Assembly (NCBI RefSeq): GCF_003086295.3
Contig: NC_092051.1
Span: forward strand, 68,449,772-68,513,771
Length of the DNA stretch: 64,000 nt
Reading direction: 5' to 3'
Source: Arachis hypogaea
Taxonomy: Eukaryota > Streptophyta > Magnoliopsida > Fabales > Fabaceae
Part shown: positions 42,955 to 53,713 of the stretch, in pieces
Layout of the letters: the number at the start of each line of letters is the position of its first letter
Numbering within the stretch: the stretch's first letter is position 1
The notes under the pieces: model-generated
Database searches by the model: none
What the model saw: only the letters and a program-made list of their open reading frames with translations
What the model was told of the DNA's origin: nothing
Position numbers and translations under genes: made by a program

Positions 42955-43073
42955 AGGTGCGATCATACCAGCACTAATGCACCGGATCCCATCAGAACTC
43001 CGCAGTTAAGCGTGCTTGGGCGAGAGTAGTACTAGGATGGGTGACCTCCTGGGAAGTCCTCGTGATGCACCTT
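42955..43073 (+). rRNA. 5S rRNA copy 40, best match to consensus
   Basis: Equal to the commonest sequence except GTGATGCACC near the 3' end. Confidence 0.95.
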
Positions 43074-43264
43074 TTTTTCTTTTTTTTTTTTTTACATCGT
43101 ACTTACCCTCGTTCTTTAAACGACGCTACCTTGAATATTTTAGCTAAAGCGAGCCTCAATGACCTGATTTTCGACAAGCTCGCACAGGCCCCGCAGGGCT
43201 TCGCAGCTCGACTTACCCTACGCCGCAGGACATGCTTATGATAATTGTGTGCGCATACTTTAAT

Positions 43265-43383
43265 AGGTGCGATCATGCTAGCACTAATGCACCGGATTCC
43301 ATCAGAAATCCGCAGTTAAGCTTACTTGGGCGAGAGTAGTACTAGGATGGGTGACCTCCTTGGAAGTCCTCGTGTTGCACCTC
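43265..43383 (+). rRNA. 5S rRNA copy 41, diverged
   Basis: CATGCTAGC, GGATTCC, GAAATCC, AAGCTTACTTGG; A box changed. Confidence 0.83.
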
Positions 43384-43573
43384 TTTTTCTTTTTTTTTTT
43401 TTTACATCGTGCTTACCCTCATTCTTTAAATGACACTATCTTGAATACTTTAGCTAAAGCGAGCCTTAATGACCTGATTTCCAGCAAGCTCCCACGGTCC
43501 CACAGGGCTTCGCAGCTCGACTTACCCTACGTCGCGACACAAGCTTATGATAATTGTGTGCGTATACTTTAAT

Positions 43574-43692
43574 AGGTGCGATTATACCGGCACTACTGCA
43601 CCGGATCCTAACAGGACTCTGCAGTTAAGCGTGCTTGGGCGAGAGTAGTACTAAAATGGGTGACCTCCTGGGAAGTCATCGTGTTGCACATG
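43574..43692 (+). rRNA. 5S rRNA copy 42
   Basis: GCGATTATACCGGCACTACTGC, GGATCCTAACAGGAC, ACTAAAATGGG and TTGCACATG. Confidence 0.85.
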
Positions 43693-43871
43693 TTTTTTTT
43701 TACGTCGTTCTTACCCTCGTTCTTTAAACGACGCTATCTTGAATAGTTTAGCTAAAGCGAGCCTTAATGACCTATTTTCCGGTAAGCTCCCACGGGTCCG
43801 TAGGGCATCGCAACTCGACTTACCCTATGTCGCGACACATGCTTATGATAATTTTGTGTGCATACTTTAAT

Positions 43872-43971
43872 AGGTGCAATCATACTAGCACTAATGCACC
43901 GGATCCCATCAGAACTCCGCAGTTAAGCGTGCTTGGGCGAGAGTAGTACCAGGATGGGTGACCTCCTGGGA
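43872..43971 (+). pseudogene. 5S rRNA copy 43, truncated at position 100 by an LTR
   Basis: Reads normally to CCTCCTGGGA and then switches to retrotransposon LTR sequence (GATTGTTGG). The last 19 bases and the terminator are missing. Confidence 0.9.
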
Positions 43972-45545
43972 GATTGTTGGTATGAAGCAAGTGCACTGGG
44001 TCGTCCAAGTAATACCTTACGTGAGTAAGGGTCGAATCCCACGGAGATTGTTGGTATGAAGCAAGCTATGGTCACCTTGTAAATCTCAGTCAGGTAGATA
44101 TAAAGTGATAATGGTGTTTTCGAATATTATATAATAAGATAGGGATAGAGGTACTTATGTAAATCATTGGTAGGAATTTCAGATAAGTGAATGGAGATAC
44201 TTTTCGTTCCTCTGAACCTATGCTTTCCTGCTATCTTCATCCAATCAGTCTTACTCCTTTCCATGGCTGGCTTTATGCAAGGGCATCACCGTTGTCAGTG
44301 GCTACATCCCCTCCTCTCAGTGAATAATATGCTCACGCACCCTGTCACGGCACGGCTATTCATCTGTCGGTTCCCGATCATGCTGGAATAGGATTCACCC
44401 TCCTTTTGCGTCTGTCACTAACGCCCAGCACTCGCGAGTTTGAAGCTCGTCACAGTCATTCAATCATTGAATCCTACTCAGAATACCACAGACAAGGTTT
44501 AGACCTTCCGGATTCTCTTGAATGCCGCCATCATTCTAGCTTACGCCACAAAGATTCTGGTTAGGAGATCTAAGAGATACTCATTCTAGCTTAATTCATG
44601 TAGAACAGAAGTGTTTGTCAGGCACGCGTTCATAAAGGAGAAGGATGATGAGCGTCACACATAATCATCACCTTCATCACGTTCTTGGGTGCGAATGGAT
44701 ATCTTAGAAGCGAAATAAGAAGAATTGAATAGAAAACAGAAGTACTTTGCATTAATCTTTGAGGAACAACAGAGCTCCACACCTTAATCTATGGAGTGTA
44801 GAAACTCTACCGTATGAAAATACATAAGTGAAGGTCCAGGCATGGCCGAGATGGCCAGCCCCCTAAAACGTGATCAAAGGATCATAAGGTAATCCAAAGA
44901 TGGTCAAAAAGACGTCTAATACAATAGTAAGAGGTCCTATTTATAATAAACTAGTCACTAGGGTTTACATGAGTAAGTAATTGATGAATAAATCCACTTC
45001 CGGGGCCCACTTGGTGTGTGTTTGGGCTGAGCCTAAGTGTTGCACGTGCAGAGGCCATTTGTGGAGTTGAACGCCAGTATTTGTGCCAGTTTGGGCGTTC
45101 AACTCTGGTTTTGAATCCTTTTCTGGCGCTGGACGCCAGATTTGGTCAGAGAGCTGGCGTTGAACGCCAGTCTACGTCGTCTATTCTTGGTCAAAGTATG
45201 GACTATTATACATTGCTGGAAAACCCTGGATGTCTACTTTCCAACGCAATTGGAAGCGCGCCATTTCAAGTTCTGTAGCTCCAGAAAATCCACTTTGAGT
45301 GCAGGGAGGTCAGAATCCAACAGCATCAGCAGTCCTTCTTCAACCTCTGAATCTGATTTCTGCTCAAGTCCCTCAATTTCAGCCAGAAAATACCTGAAAT
45401 CACAGAAAAACACACAAACTCATAGTAAAGTCCAGAAATGTGAATTTAACACAAAATCTATTAAAAACATCCCTAAAAGTAACTAGATCCTACTAAAAAC
45501 ATACTAAAAACAATGTCAAAAAGCGTATAAATTATCCGCTCATCA
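43972..45545 (-). repeat. 3' LTR of D (left, truncated)
   Basis: Matches 52061-53713 from near 52153 onward. The first about 20 bases (GATTGTTGGTATGAAGCAAG) repeat a segment that occurs again at 44046-44066, so the broken end carries a small direct duplication. The expected outermost bases TGGTGCACG are missing. Reverse TATAAATAG at 44937-44945; GGCGTTGAACGCC palindromes near 45065-45170. Confidence 0.85.
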
Positions 45546-46705
45546 CAACACCAAACTTAAATTGTTGCTTGTCCCCAAGCAACTGAAAATCAAATAGGAT
45601 AAAAAGAAGAGAATATACTATAAATTCCAAACTATCAATGAAACAGAGCTTCAATCATATGAGCGGGACTTATAGCTTTTTGCCTCTTGAATAGTTTTGG
45701 CATCTCACTTTATCCATTGGGTTCAGAATGATTGGCATCTATAGGAACTCAGAGTTCAGATAGTGTTATTGATTTTCCTAGTTTAGTATGATGATTCTTG
45801 AACACAGCTATTTCATGAGTCTTGGCCGTGGCCCTAAGCACTTTGTTTTCCAGTATTACTACCGGATACATAAATGCCACAGACACATAATTGGGTGAAC
45901 CTTTTCAGATTGTGACTCAGCTTTGCTAAAGTCCCCAATTAGAGGTGTCCAGGGTTCTTAAGCACACTCTTTTTTTTTTTTTTTGCTTTGGACCTTGACT
46001 TTAACCGCTCAGTCTCAAGTTTTCACTTGACACCTACATGCCACAAGCACATGGTTAGGGACAGCTTGGTTTAGCCGCTTAGACCAGGATTTTATTCCTT
46101 TAGGCCCTCCTATCCACTGATGCTGAAAGCCTTGGGATCCTTTTTATTTCCCTTGCCTTTTGGTTTTAAGGGTTATTGGCTTTTTGCTCTTGCCTCTTGG
46201 TTTTAAGAGCTTTGGCTTTTTCTGCTTGCTTTTTCTTTTTCTTTCTATATTTTTTTTTTCGCCTATTTTTTATTTTTTTTTTCTGCAAGCTTTGTTCTTT
46301 GCTGCTTTTTCTTGCTTCAAGAATCATTTTTATGATTTTTCAGATTATCAAATAACATGTCTCCTAGTCATCATTCTTTCAAGAGCCAACATATTTAACA
46401 TTCTTAAACAACCACTTCGAAAGACATATGCACTGTTCAAGCATACATTCAGAAAACAAGAAGCATTGTCACCACATCAATATAATTAAACTAAGTTCAA
46501 GGATAAATTCGAAACTCATGTACTTCTTATTCTTTTGAATTAAAACATTTTTCATTTAAGAGAGGTGATGGATTCATAGGACATTTATAACTTTAAGACA
46601 AAGTTACTAACTACTAATGATCATGTAATGAAGACACAAACATAGATAAGCACATAACATAGAAAACGAAAAGCAGAAGAATTAAGAACAAGGAATGAAT
46701 CCACC
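45546..46705 (-). other. 3' UTR and PPT-position motif of D
   Basis: Reverse strand: hairpin GTTGCTTG-GGGA-CAAGCAAC (45564-45583), then AAGTTTGGTGTTG (45546-45558) next to the LTR. The rest aligns by eye with the C 3' UTR. Non-coding. The first 153 bases equal 63848-64000 of element F with no difference that I can see. Confidence 0.75.
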
Positions 46706-47018
46706 TTAGTGATGGTGGCATTTCCTTCTTGAGGAATCAATGATGTCCTTGAGCTCTTCTATGTCTCTTCCTTGCCTTTGTTGCTCCTCCTTCAGTGCTT
46801 TTAGATCTTCTCTGATTTCATGAAGGATGATGGAGTGCTCTTGATGTTCCACCCTTAGTTGCTTCCAATAATTGTGTGGAAGAAAATTTATCCCTTGAGG
46901 TATCTCAGGGATCTCTTGATTTGCAGTCAAATGTTCTACCACTGAGCTATAGACCCTTGATGGAAGCTTTTGTCTTCCCTTTCCTCTTTCTAGAGGTTTC
47001 TCTAGCCTTAAGTGCCAT
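46706..47018 (-). pseudogene. Accessory ORF remnant of D with large internal deletion
   Basis: Starts (47018) like the C ORF (MAxK..ETSRKRKGK), but after about 20 codons it switches to a tRNA-Cys-like segment and hits a TAG within it. The 3' end (46706-46910) again matches C, with EIPEIPQGINFLPHNYW, the coiled coil LRVEHQEHS and the end RKCHHH. The conserved central block is missing. The join of tRNA to ORF is at EIPEIPQ. Confidence 0.8.
46911..46956 (-). tRNA. Partial tRNA-Cys(GCA)-like sequence (5' half) within D
   Basis: The reverse strand matches the first about 46 nt of plant tRNA-Cys: GGGTCTATAGCTCAGTGGTA, then the anticodon arm TTTGA-CTGCAAA-TCAAG with anticodon GCA. Acceptor 5' strand, D arm and anticodon arm are kept; the T arm and acceptor 3' strand are absent. 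Compared by memory with nuclear plant tRNA-Cys, with a few mismatches. It is a captured fragment, not a functional gene. Confidence 0.75.
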
Positions 47019-47721
47019 CAATGGTTATGGAAAAAAAACAAAAAAGCTATGCTTTTACCACACCAAACTTAGAATGTTGCTCGCCCTCGAGCAAAAAAAG
47101 AAAGAATAGAAGAATAAGAAGAAGATATGGAGGAGATGGATGGGAGTGTGTATTCGGCCATATGGGTGGGATTGGGTGGGAGAGAGATGTTGAATTTTTG
47201 AAGGTAGTGGGTGTATGGATGTGAATGGTAAATGGAAAAAAAGAAGGGATGATCATGAATGGAAAGAGAGATGATGAGGTAGGTGGGGATCCTATGGGGT
47301 CCACAGATCCTGAGATGATCCTGTGGGGTCCACAGATCCTGAGGTGTCAAGGCATTTACATCCCTGCACCAATTTAGGCATGTAAAATGCCCTTGCACAC
47401 AACTCTGGGCGTTCAGCGCCAGGTTGGTGCCCATTTTGGGCGTTCAACGCCCCTTTGCTGCCATTTCTGGCGTTGAACGCCAGAACCATGCTTGTTCTGG
47501 GCGTTCAGCGCCAGGATGCTCCCATTCTGGGCGTTCAACGCCAACGCCCAGAACTATGCTCTGTTCTGGCGTTTGAACGCCAGACAGATGCTCCTCCAGG
47601 ATGTGATTTTTCTTCTGCTGTTTTTGATTCCGTTTTCAATTTTTATATTTATTTTGTGACTCCACATGATCATGAACCTAAGAAAACATGAAAAACAATA
47701 AAAATAAGGATTAGATAAACA
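47019..47721 (-). other. Region between gag-protease and accessory ORF of D
   Basis: Non-coding, reverse-strand counterpart of 13115-13861 in C. It has AAGTTTGGTGTGG and hairpin TTGCTCG-AGGG-CGAGCAA (47059-47094), a palindrome array (47400-47585), and a purine-rich stretch on the + strand near 47110-47280. No gene is seen. Confidence 0.6.
47400..47585 (-). repeat. Palindrome array of element D
   Basis: Six or seven units of CTGGGCGTTC(A/G)GCGCCAG and CTGGCGTT(T)GAACGCCAG type, 6-9-bp arms. The core differs from C (GTTCAACGCC instead of GTTTAACGCC) with both arms still matched. Confidence 0.8.
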
Positions 47722-47768
47722 TTGGGTTGCCTCCCAACAAGTGCTTCTTTAATGTCAATAGCTTGACA
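47722..47768 (-). promoter_or_regulatory. Double hairpin after the gag-protease stop (D)
   Basis: On the reverse strand TGTCAA-GCTA-TTGACA then TTGGG-AGGCAA-CCCAA, 18 bases after the stop at 47787. Same spacing and stems as in C. Confidence 0.75.
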
Positions 47769-47786
47769 GTAGGCTCTCATGGAGCC

Positions 47787-50114
47787 TCACAGATGTGCAG
47801 AGCTTTGTTGAGACTCTCCAACACCAAACTTAGAGTTTGGATATGGGAATTCAACACCAAACTTAGAGTTTGGTTGTGGCCTCCCAACACCAAACTTAGA
47901 GTTTGACTGTGGGGGCTCTGGTTGACTCTGCTTTGAGAGAAGCTTTTCATGCTTCCTCTTCATGGTTGCAGAGGGAGATCCTTGAGTTTTAAACACAAGG
48001 GAGTTCTCATTCCATTGAAGGAATATTTCACCTCTGTCAACATCAATCACAGCTCTTGCTGTGGCCAGGAAAGGTCTTCCTAGGATGATGGATTCATCCT
48101 CTTCCTTTCCAGTTTCCAGGACTATGAAATCAGCAGGGATGTAAAGGCCTTCAACCTTTACTAACACGTCCTCTACTTGTCCATAAGCCTGTTTTCTTGA
48201 GCTGTCTGCCATCTCTAATGAGATTCTAGCAGCTTGCACCCCATAGATTCCCAGTTTCTCTATTACAGAGAGGGGCATGAGGTTTATCCCTGAACCAAGG
48301 TCACACAGAGCTTTAAAGATCATGGTGCCTATGGTGCAGGGTATTATGAACTTTCCAGGATCCTGTCTCTTCTGAGGCAATGTCAGTTGATCCAGATCAC
48401 TTAGTTCATTGATGAACAAGGGAAGTTCAACTTCCCAAGTATCAATGCCAAATAATTTGGCATTCAGCTTCATGATTGCACCAAGAAACTTGGTAGTTTG
48501 CTCTTCAGTAACATCCTCATTCTCTTCAGAAGAGGAATACTCATCAGAGCTCATGAAGGGCATAAGGAGGTTCAATGGAATCTCTATGGTCTCTAGAAGA
48601 GTCTCAGATTCCTTTGGTTCCTCAGAGGGAAGCTCCTTATTGACCACTGGACGTCCCAGGGGGTCTTCCTCCTTAGGATTCACGTCCTCTCCTCTCCTCA
48701 CAGGTTCGGCCATGGCGCTTATGTCAATGGCCTTGCACTCTCCTTTTGGGTTCTCTTCTGTATTGCTTGGGAGAGTACTAGGAGGGATTTCAGTGATCCT
48801 TTTACTCAGCTGGCCCACTTGTGCTTCCAGATTTCTAATGGAAGACCTTGTTTCATTCATGAAACTTACAGTGGCCTTAGATAGATCAGAGACTAGATTT
48901 GCTAAATTAGAAGCATTTTGTTCAGAGTTCTCTGTCTTTTGCTGAGTTGATGATGGAAAAGGCTTGCTATTGCTAAACCTGTTTCTTCCACCATTATTAA
49001 AGCCTTGTTGGGGCTTTTGATCCTTCCATGAGAAATTTGGATGATTTCTCCATGTTGAGTTATAGGTGTTTCCATAAGGTTCACCTAAGTAATTTACCTC
49101 TGCTATTGCAGGGTTCTCAGGATCATAAGCTTCTTCTTCAGGAGAAGCCTCTTGAGTACTGTTGGATGCAGCTTGCATTCCATGCAGACTCTGAGAGATC
49201 ATATTGACTTGCTGAGTCAATATTTTATTCTGAGCCAATATGGCATTCAGAGTATCAACTTCAAGAACTCCCTTCTTCATAGGTGTCCCATTACTCACAG
49301 GATTCCTTTCAGAAGTGTACATGAACTGGTTATTAGCAACCATGTCAATGAGTTCTTGAGCTTCTGCAGGCGTTTTCTTTAGGTGAATGGATCCACCTGC
49401 AGAAGTGTCCAGTGACATCTTTGATAGCTCAGATAAACCATCATAGAATATATCCAGGATGGTCCATTCTGAAAGCATGTCAGAAGGACACTTTTTGGTC
49501 AACTGTTTGTATCTTTCCCAAGCTTCATAGAGGGATTCACCTTCTTTCTGTCTGAAGGTTTGAACATCAGCTCTAAGCTTGCTCAGCTTTTGAGGAGGAA
49601 AGTACTTGGCTAAGAAAGCCGTGACCAGCTTATCCCAAGAGTTCAGGTTGTCTTTAGGTTGAAAATCCAACCATAATCTAGCTCTGTCTCTTACAGCAAA
49701 AGGGAAAAGCATGAGCCTGTAAACTTCAGGATCTACTCCATTAGTCTTAACAGTATCACATATCTGCAAGAATTCAGTTAAGAACTGAAAAGGATCTTCA
49801 GATGGAAGTCCATGAAACTTGCAGTTCTGCTGCATCAGAGAAACTAATTGAGGTTTCAGCTCAAAGTTGTTTGCTCCAATGGCAGGAATGGAGATGCTTC
49901 TTCCATGTAAATTGGAATTAGGTGCAGTAAAGTCACCAAGCATCTTCCTTGCATTATCATTATTTTCGGTTGCCATCTCCTCTGCCTGTTCGAAAATTTC
50001 TGAAAGGTTATCTCTGGATTGTTGTATTTTTGCTTCTCTTAATTTTCTCTTCAGAGTCCTTTCAGGTTCTGGATCTGCTTCCACAAGAATGTTTTGGTCC
50101 TTGCTCCTGCTCAT
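47787..50114 (-). CDS. gag-pro: Intact Gag-protease polyprotein of D (775 aa)
   Basis: Starts MSRSKDQNILVEADPEPERT, identical in layout to C. The Gag core (PF03732-like) lies at about residues 95-190 (NNFELKPQLVSLMQQN, MLFPFAVRDRARLWLDFQP, FLAKYFPPQ). A linker region with EAYDPENP and NHPNFSWKDQ is typical of these Gags. An aspartic protease domain at about residues 580-700 has CDLGSGINLMPLSV and ILGRPFLATARAVIDVD. The C-terminal tail repeats SKFGV four times. No zinc knuckle is visible. The frame has no break, so it may be expressed, but the element lacks RT and integrase. Confidence 0.85.
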   Translation of the reverse strand: MSRSKDQNILVEADPEPERTLKRKLREAKIQQSRDNLSEIFEQAEEMATENNDNARKMLGDFTAPNSNLHGRSISIPAIGANNFELKPQLVSLMQQNCKFHGLPSEDPFQFLTEFLQICDTVKTNGVDPEVYRLMLFPFAVRDRARLWLDFQPKDNLNSWDKLVTAFLAKYFPPQKLSKLRADVQTFRQKEGESLYEAWERYKQLTKKCPSDMLSEWTILDIFYDGLSELSKMSLDTSAGGSIHLKKTPAEAQELIDMVANNQFMYTSERNPVSNGTPMKKGVLEVDTLNAILAQNKILTQQVNMISQSLHGMQAASNSTQEASPEEEAYDPENPAIAEVNYLGEPYGNTYNSTWRNHPNFSWKDQKPQQGFNNGGRNRFSNSKPFPSSTQQKTENSEQNASNLANLVSDLSKATVSFMNETRSSIRNLEAQVGQLSKRITEIPPSTLPSNTEENPKGECKAIDISAMAEPVRRGEDVNPKEEDPLGRPVVNKELPSEEPKESETLLETIEIPLNLLMPFMSSDEYSSSEENEDVTEEQTTKFLGAIMKLNAKLFGIDTWEVELPLFINELSDLDQLTLPQKRQDPGKFIIPCTIGTMIFKALCDLGSGINLMPLSVIEKLGIYGVQAARISLEMADSSRKQAYGQVEDVLVKVEGLYIPADFIVLETGKEEDESIILGRPFLATARAVIDVDRGEIFLQWNENSLVFKTQGSPSATMKRKHEKLLSKQSQPEPPQSNSKFGVGRPQPNSKFGVEFPYPNSKFGVGESQQSSAHL

Positions 50115-52036
50115 ATGACAAAGAAGAAGGCACAGAAAAATAATAATAATAATAATAGAGATCCTTTATACCACAGTATAGGGATCCCTTTATGAGTGGA
50201 AGAAAAGAGGGGGAGACAAAGAATGTGATGTAAAGGAAGAAACACAACTGTACGAATGGAAGAGATGTGAGATGAGATGTTAGGATATGAATGAATAAAT
50301 AGAATGAGATGGGGAGGGATAATTTTCGAAAATTATTTTGAAAAAGAGTTAGTGATTTTTGAAAAATGGTTTTTGAAAAAATGTTAGTAATTTTCGAAAA
50401 TTTTTGAAATAAAAAATAAAAGATAAAAATAATTAGTTAATTAAAAAGAAATATTTGAAAAAGAGGGAAGATATTTTCGAAAATGAGAGAGAGAGAGTTA
50501 GTTAGGTAGTTTTGAAAAAGTTAAGAAACAAACAAAAAGTTAGTTAGTTAGTTGAAACAATTTTGAAAAGATAGGAAGTTAGGAAGTTAGAGAAGATATT
50601 TTGAAATCAAATTTTTGAAAAAGATAAGATAAGAAGATATTTTTGAAAAGATATGATAGAAATTAGTTTTTGAAAAAGATTTGATTTTTAAAATCTCAAT
50701 TAATGACTTGATTCATAAGAAATCACAAGATATGATTCTAGAACTCAAAGTTTGAATCTTTCTTAACAAGCAAGTAACAAACTTCAAATTTTTGAATCAA
50801 AACATTAATTGATTATGTTATTTTCGAAAATTTGATATAAAAATAAGAAAAAGATTTTTAAAAAATATTTTTGGAATTTTCGAAAATAACTAAGAATTTT
50901 GAAAAAGATTTGATTTTTGAAAAAGATTTTGAAAAAGATAAGATTTTCAAATTGAAAATTTGATTTGACTCATGAGAAACAATTTGATTTTAAAAATTTT
51001 TGAAAAAGTCAATCCAAATTTTCGAATTTGATGAGAGAAAAAGGGAAAGATATAATTTTTTGATTTTTGAATTTTTATGATGCAAGAGAAAAACACTAAA
51101 AAGATGCAATGCATGAAATTTTTAGATCAAAACAATGAATGCATGTATGAATGATATGAATGTCAAGATGAACACCAAGAACACTTTGAATGTCAAGATG
51201 AACATCAAGAACATATTTTTGAAAAATTTTTAATGCAAAGAAAACATGCAAGACACCAAACTTAGAATTCTTTAATGCTTAGACACTAAGAATTCAAGAA
51301 TGCATATGATAAACATGAAAAGACACAAAACAAAAAATCATCAAGATCAAACAAGAAGACTTACCAAGAACAACTTGAAGATCATGAAGAACACTATGAA
51401 TGCATGAAATTTTCGAAAAATGCAAGATGCACATGCAATTGACACCAAACTTATAACATGACTCAAGACTCAAACAAGAAACACAAAAAATATTTTTGAT
51501 TTTTATGATTTTCTAATTTTTTTGGATTTTTCGAAAATTAATAGAAAAAGGAAAATAAGGATTCCAAAATTTTTAATATGAATTCCAGGAATCTTGCATT
51601 CTTAGTCTAAAGCTTCAGTCCAGGAATTAGACATGGCTCACTAGCCAGCCAAGCTTTCAATGAAAGCTCCGGTCCAAAACACTAGACATGGCCAATGGCC
51701 AGCCAAGCTTCAGCATTTAACACCAGAGTATATTGATCTTGATAACGAATTGCTGCTCATCATTTATCAAGTATGTAACTTACCTCTGATGGTTTGGAAG
51801 CCTCAGTCCAAAAGAATTTAGACATGGCTTTACAGCCAGCCAGGCTTCACATGCTTCATGAAACACTAGAATTCATTCTTAAAAATCTTGAATAAAATTT
51901 TTGAAAACATTTTTATTTATTTTTTTTTTCGAAAACAGATGAGAAATTTTTTTGAAATATTTTTGAAAAGAAAACAAAAAGAAAATTACCTAATCTGAGC
52001 AACAGGATGAACCGTCAGTTGTCCAAACTCAAACAA
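50115..52036 (-). other. 5' leader of D
   Basis: A/T-rich, 1.9 kb, with repeated TTTTTGAAAAAG and TTTTCGAAAA-type runs. Three TGGC..GCCA hairpins (51634-51838) stand near the primer site. Reverse-strand AAGTTTGGTGTC motifs lie at about 51256 and 51440. No gene is seen. Confidence 0.7.
51634..51838 (-). repeat. Three leader hairpins TGGC(T/C)..(A/G)GCCA
   Basis: TGGCTCACTAGCCA (51634-51647), TGGCCAATGGCCA (51689-51701) and TGGCTTTACAGCCA (51825-51838), each preceded by GACA and followed by GCCA.GCTT. The inner stem pair is TA, CG, TA in the three copies, so both strands changed together. C has one copy (9311-9320). Confidence 0.7.
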
Positions 52037-52054
52037 TCCCCGGCAACGGCGCCA
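52037..52054 (-). other. Primer binding site of D, tRNA-Asp type
   Basis: Reverse strand TGGCGCCGTTGCCGGGGA, six bases inside the 5' LTR end. Confidence 0.85.
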
Positions 52055-52060
52055 AAAACT

Positions 52061-53713
52061 TGGTGCACGAAATTGTGATCTCTGGTAATGGCTTCTTAGG
52101 CCAGATACTCTGATCTAGTTTTACAGTCTGTCACAACTTCGATACAACTAACCAGCAAGTGCACTGGGTCGTCCAAGTAATACCTTACGTGAGTAAGGGT
52201 CGAATCCCATGGAGATTGTTGGTATGAAGTAAGCTATGGTCACCTTGTAAATCTCAGTCAGGTAGATATAAAGTGATAATGGTGTTTTCGAATATTATAT
52301 AATAAGATAGAGATAGAGGTACTTATGTAAATCATTGGTAGGAATTTCAGATAAGCGAATGGAGATACTTTTCGTTCCTCTGAACCTATGCTTTCCTGCT
52401 ATCTTCATCCAATCAGTCTTACTCCTTTCCATGGCTGGCTTTATGCAAGGGCATCACCGTTGTCAGTGGCTACATCCCCTCCTCTCAGTGAATAATATGC
52501 TCACGCACCCTGTCACGGCACGGCTATTCATCTGTCGGTTCCCGATCATGCTGGAATAGGATTCACCCTCCTTTTGCGTCTGTCACTAACGCCCAGCATT
52601 CGCGAGTTTGAAGCTCGTCACAGTCATTCAATCATTGAATCCTACTCAGAATACCACAGACAAGGTTTAGACCTTCCGGATTCTCTTGAATGCCGCCATC
52701 ATTCTAGCTTACGCCACGAAGATTCTAGTTAGGAGATCTAAGAGATACTCATTCTAGCTTAATTCATGTAGAACAGAAGTGTTTGTCAGGCACGCGTTCA
52801 TAAGGGAGAAGGATGATGAGCGTCACACATAATCATCACCTTCATCACGTTCTTGGGTGCGAATGGATATCTTAGAAGCGAAATAAGAAGAATTGAATAG
52901 AAAACAGAAGTACTTTGCATTAATCTTTGAGGAACAGCAGAGCTCCACACCTTAATCTATGGAGTGTAGAAACTCTACCGTATGAAAATACATAAGTGAA
53001 GGTCCAGGCATGGCCGAGATGGCCAGCCCCCTAAAACGTGATCAAAGGATCATAAGGTAATCCAAAGATGGTCAAAAAGACGTCTAATACAATAGTAAGA
53101 GGTCCTATTTATAATAAACTAGTCACTAGGGTTTACATGAGTAAGTAATTGATGAATAAATCCACTTCCGGGGCCCACTTGGTGTGTGTTTGGGCTGAGC
53201 CTAAGTGTTGCACGTGCAGAGGCCATTTGTGGAGTTGAACGCCAGTATTTGTGCCAGTTTGGGCGTTCAACTCTGGTTTTGGATCCTTTTCTGGCACTGG
53301 ACGCCAGATTTGGTCAGAGAGCTGGCGTTGAACGCTAGTTTACGTCGTCTATTCTTGGCCAAAGTATGGACTATTATACATTGCTGGAAAGCCCTGGATG
53401 TCTAATTTCCAACGCAATTGGAAGCGCGCCATTTCAAGTTCTGTAGCTCCAGAAAATCCACTTTGAGTGCAGGGAGGTCAGAATCCAACAGCATCAGCAG
53501 TCCTTCTTCAACCTCTGAATCTGATTTCTGCTCAAGTCCCTCAATTTCAGCCAGAAAATACCTGAAATCATAGAAAAACACACAAACTCATAGTAAAGTC
53601 CAGAAATGTGAATTTAACACAAAATCTATTAAAAACATCCCTAAAAGTAACTAGATCCTACTAAAAACATACTAAAAACAATGTCAAAAAGCGTATAAAT
53701 TATCCGCTCATCA
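52061..53713 (-). repeat. 5' LTR of D (right copy, 1653 bp)
   Basis: On the + strand starts TGGTGCACGAAATT and ends TTATCCGCTCATCA, hence TGATGA..TGCACCA on the element strand. Same length as the F LTR (62195-63847). TATAAATAG (reverse) at 53105-53113. Next to it GAGCC, which also precedes the F LTR. Confidence 0.9.

Larger units (their letters stand above)
28631..43971 (+). repeat. 5S rDNA tandem array
   Basis: Units of about 304 bp (119-bp gene plus about 185-bp spacer), all on the + strand. Each gene is followed directly by a T run (pol III terminator) of 8-25 bases. The spacer is conserved: ACGTCGTGCTTACCCTCG, TTAGCTAAAGCGAGCC and CGCACGGGCCCCGCAGGG. It holds 42 complete genes and one truncated, with a solo LTR (29070-31392) within the spacer after the first gene. 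The array begins abruptly at element B and ends abruptly at element D, so both edges are cut by insertions or deletions. Confidence 0.97.
43972..53713 (-). mobile_element. Element D: non-autonomous LTR retrotransposon, reverse strand, same family as C
   Basis: Right (5') LTR 52061-53713, primer site 52037-52054, leader, intact gag-protease (47787-50114), remnant accessory ORF, 3' UTR and truncated left (3') LTR to 45545. No RT or integrase. The left LTR lacks about its first 90 bases (in + orientation) and joins a 5S gene; the right LTR is followed by GAGCC within the E LTR. C and D Gag are clearly alike. The intact ORF suggests D is younger than C. Confidence 0.9.

Noticed and set aside
31412..43700. 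Many ORFs of 60-105 codons on both strands with the same protein repeated
   Set aside because: They read through the 5S gene and its spacer in one frame and repeat with the 304-bp unit. A product of the rDNA repeat, not genes.
44191..44391. 66-74-codon ORF repeated at 52335 and 62469
   Set aside because: It lies inside the D/F LTR U3 region on the strand opposite to the element, and repeats only because the LTR does.
46911..46956. Complete tRNA gene
   Set aside because: The T arm and 3' acceptor strand are absent, so it is only a captured fragment.
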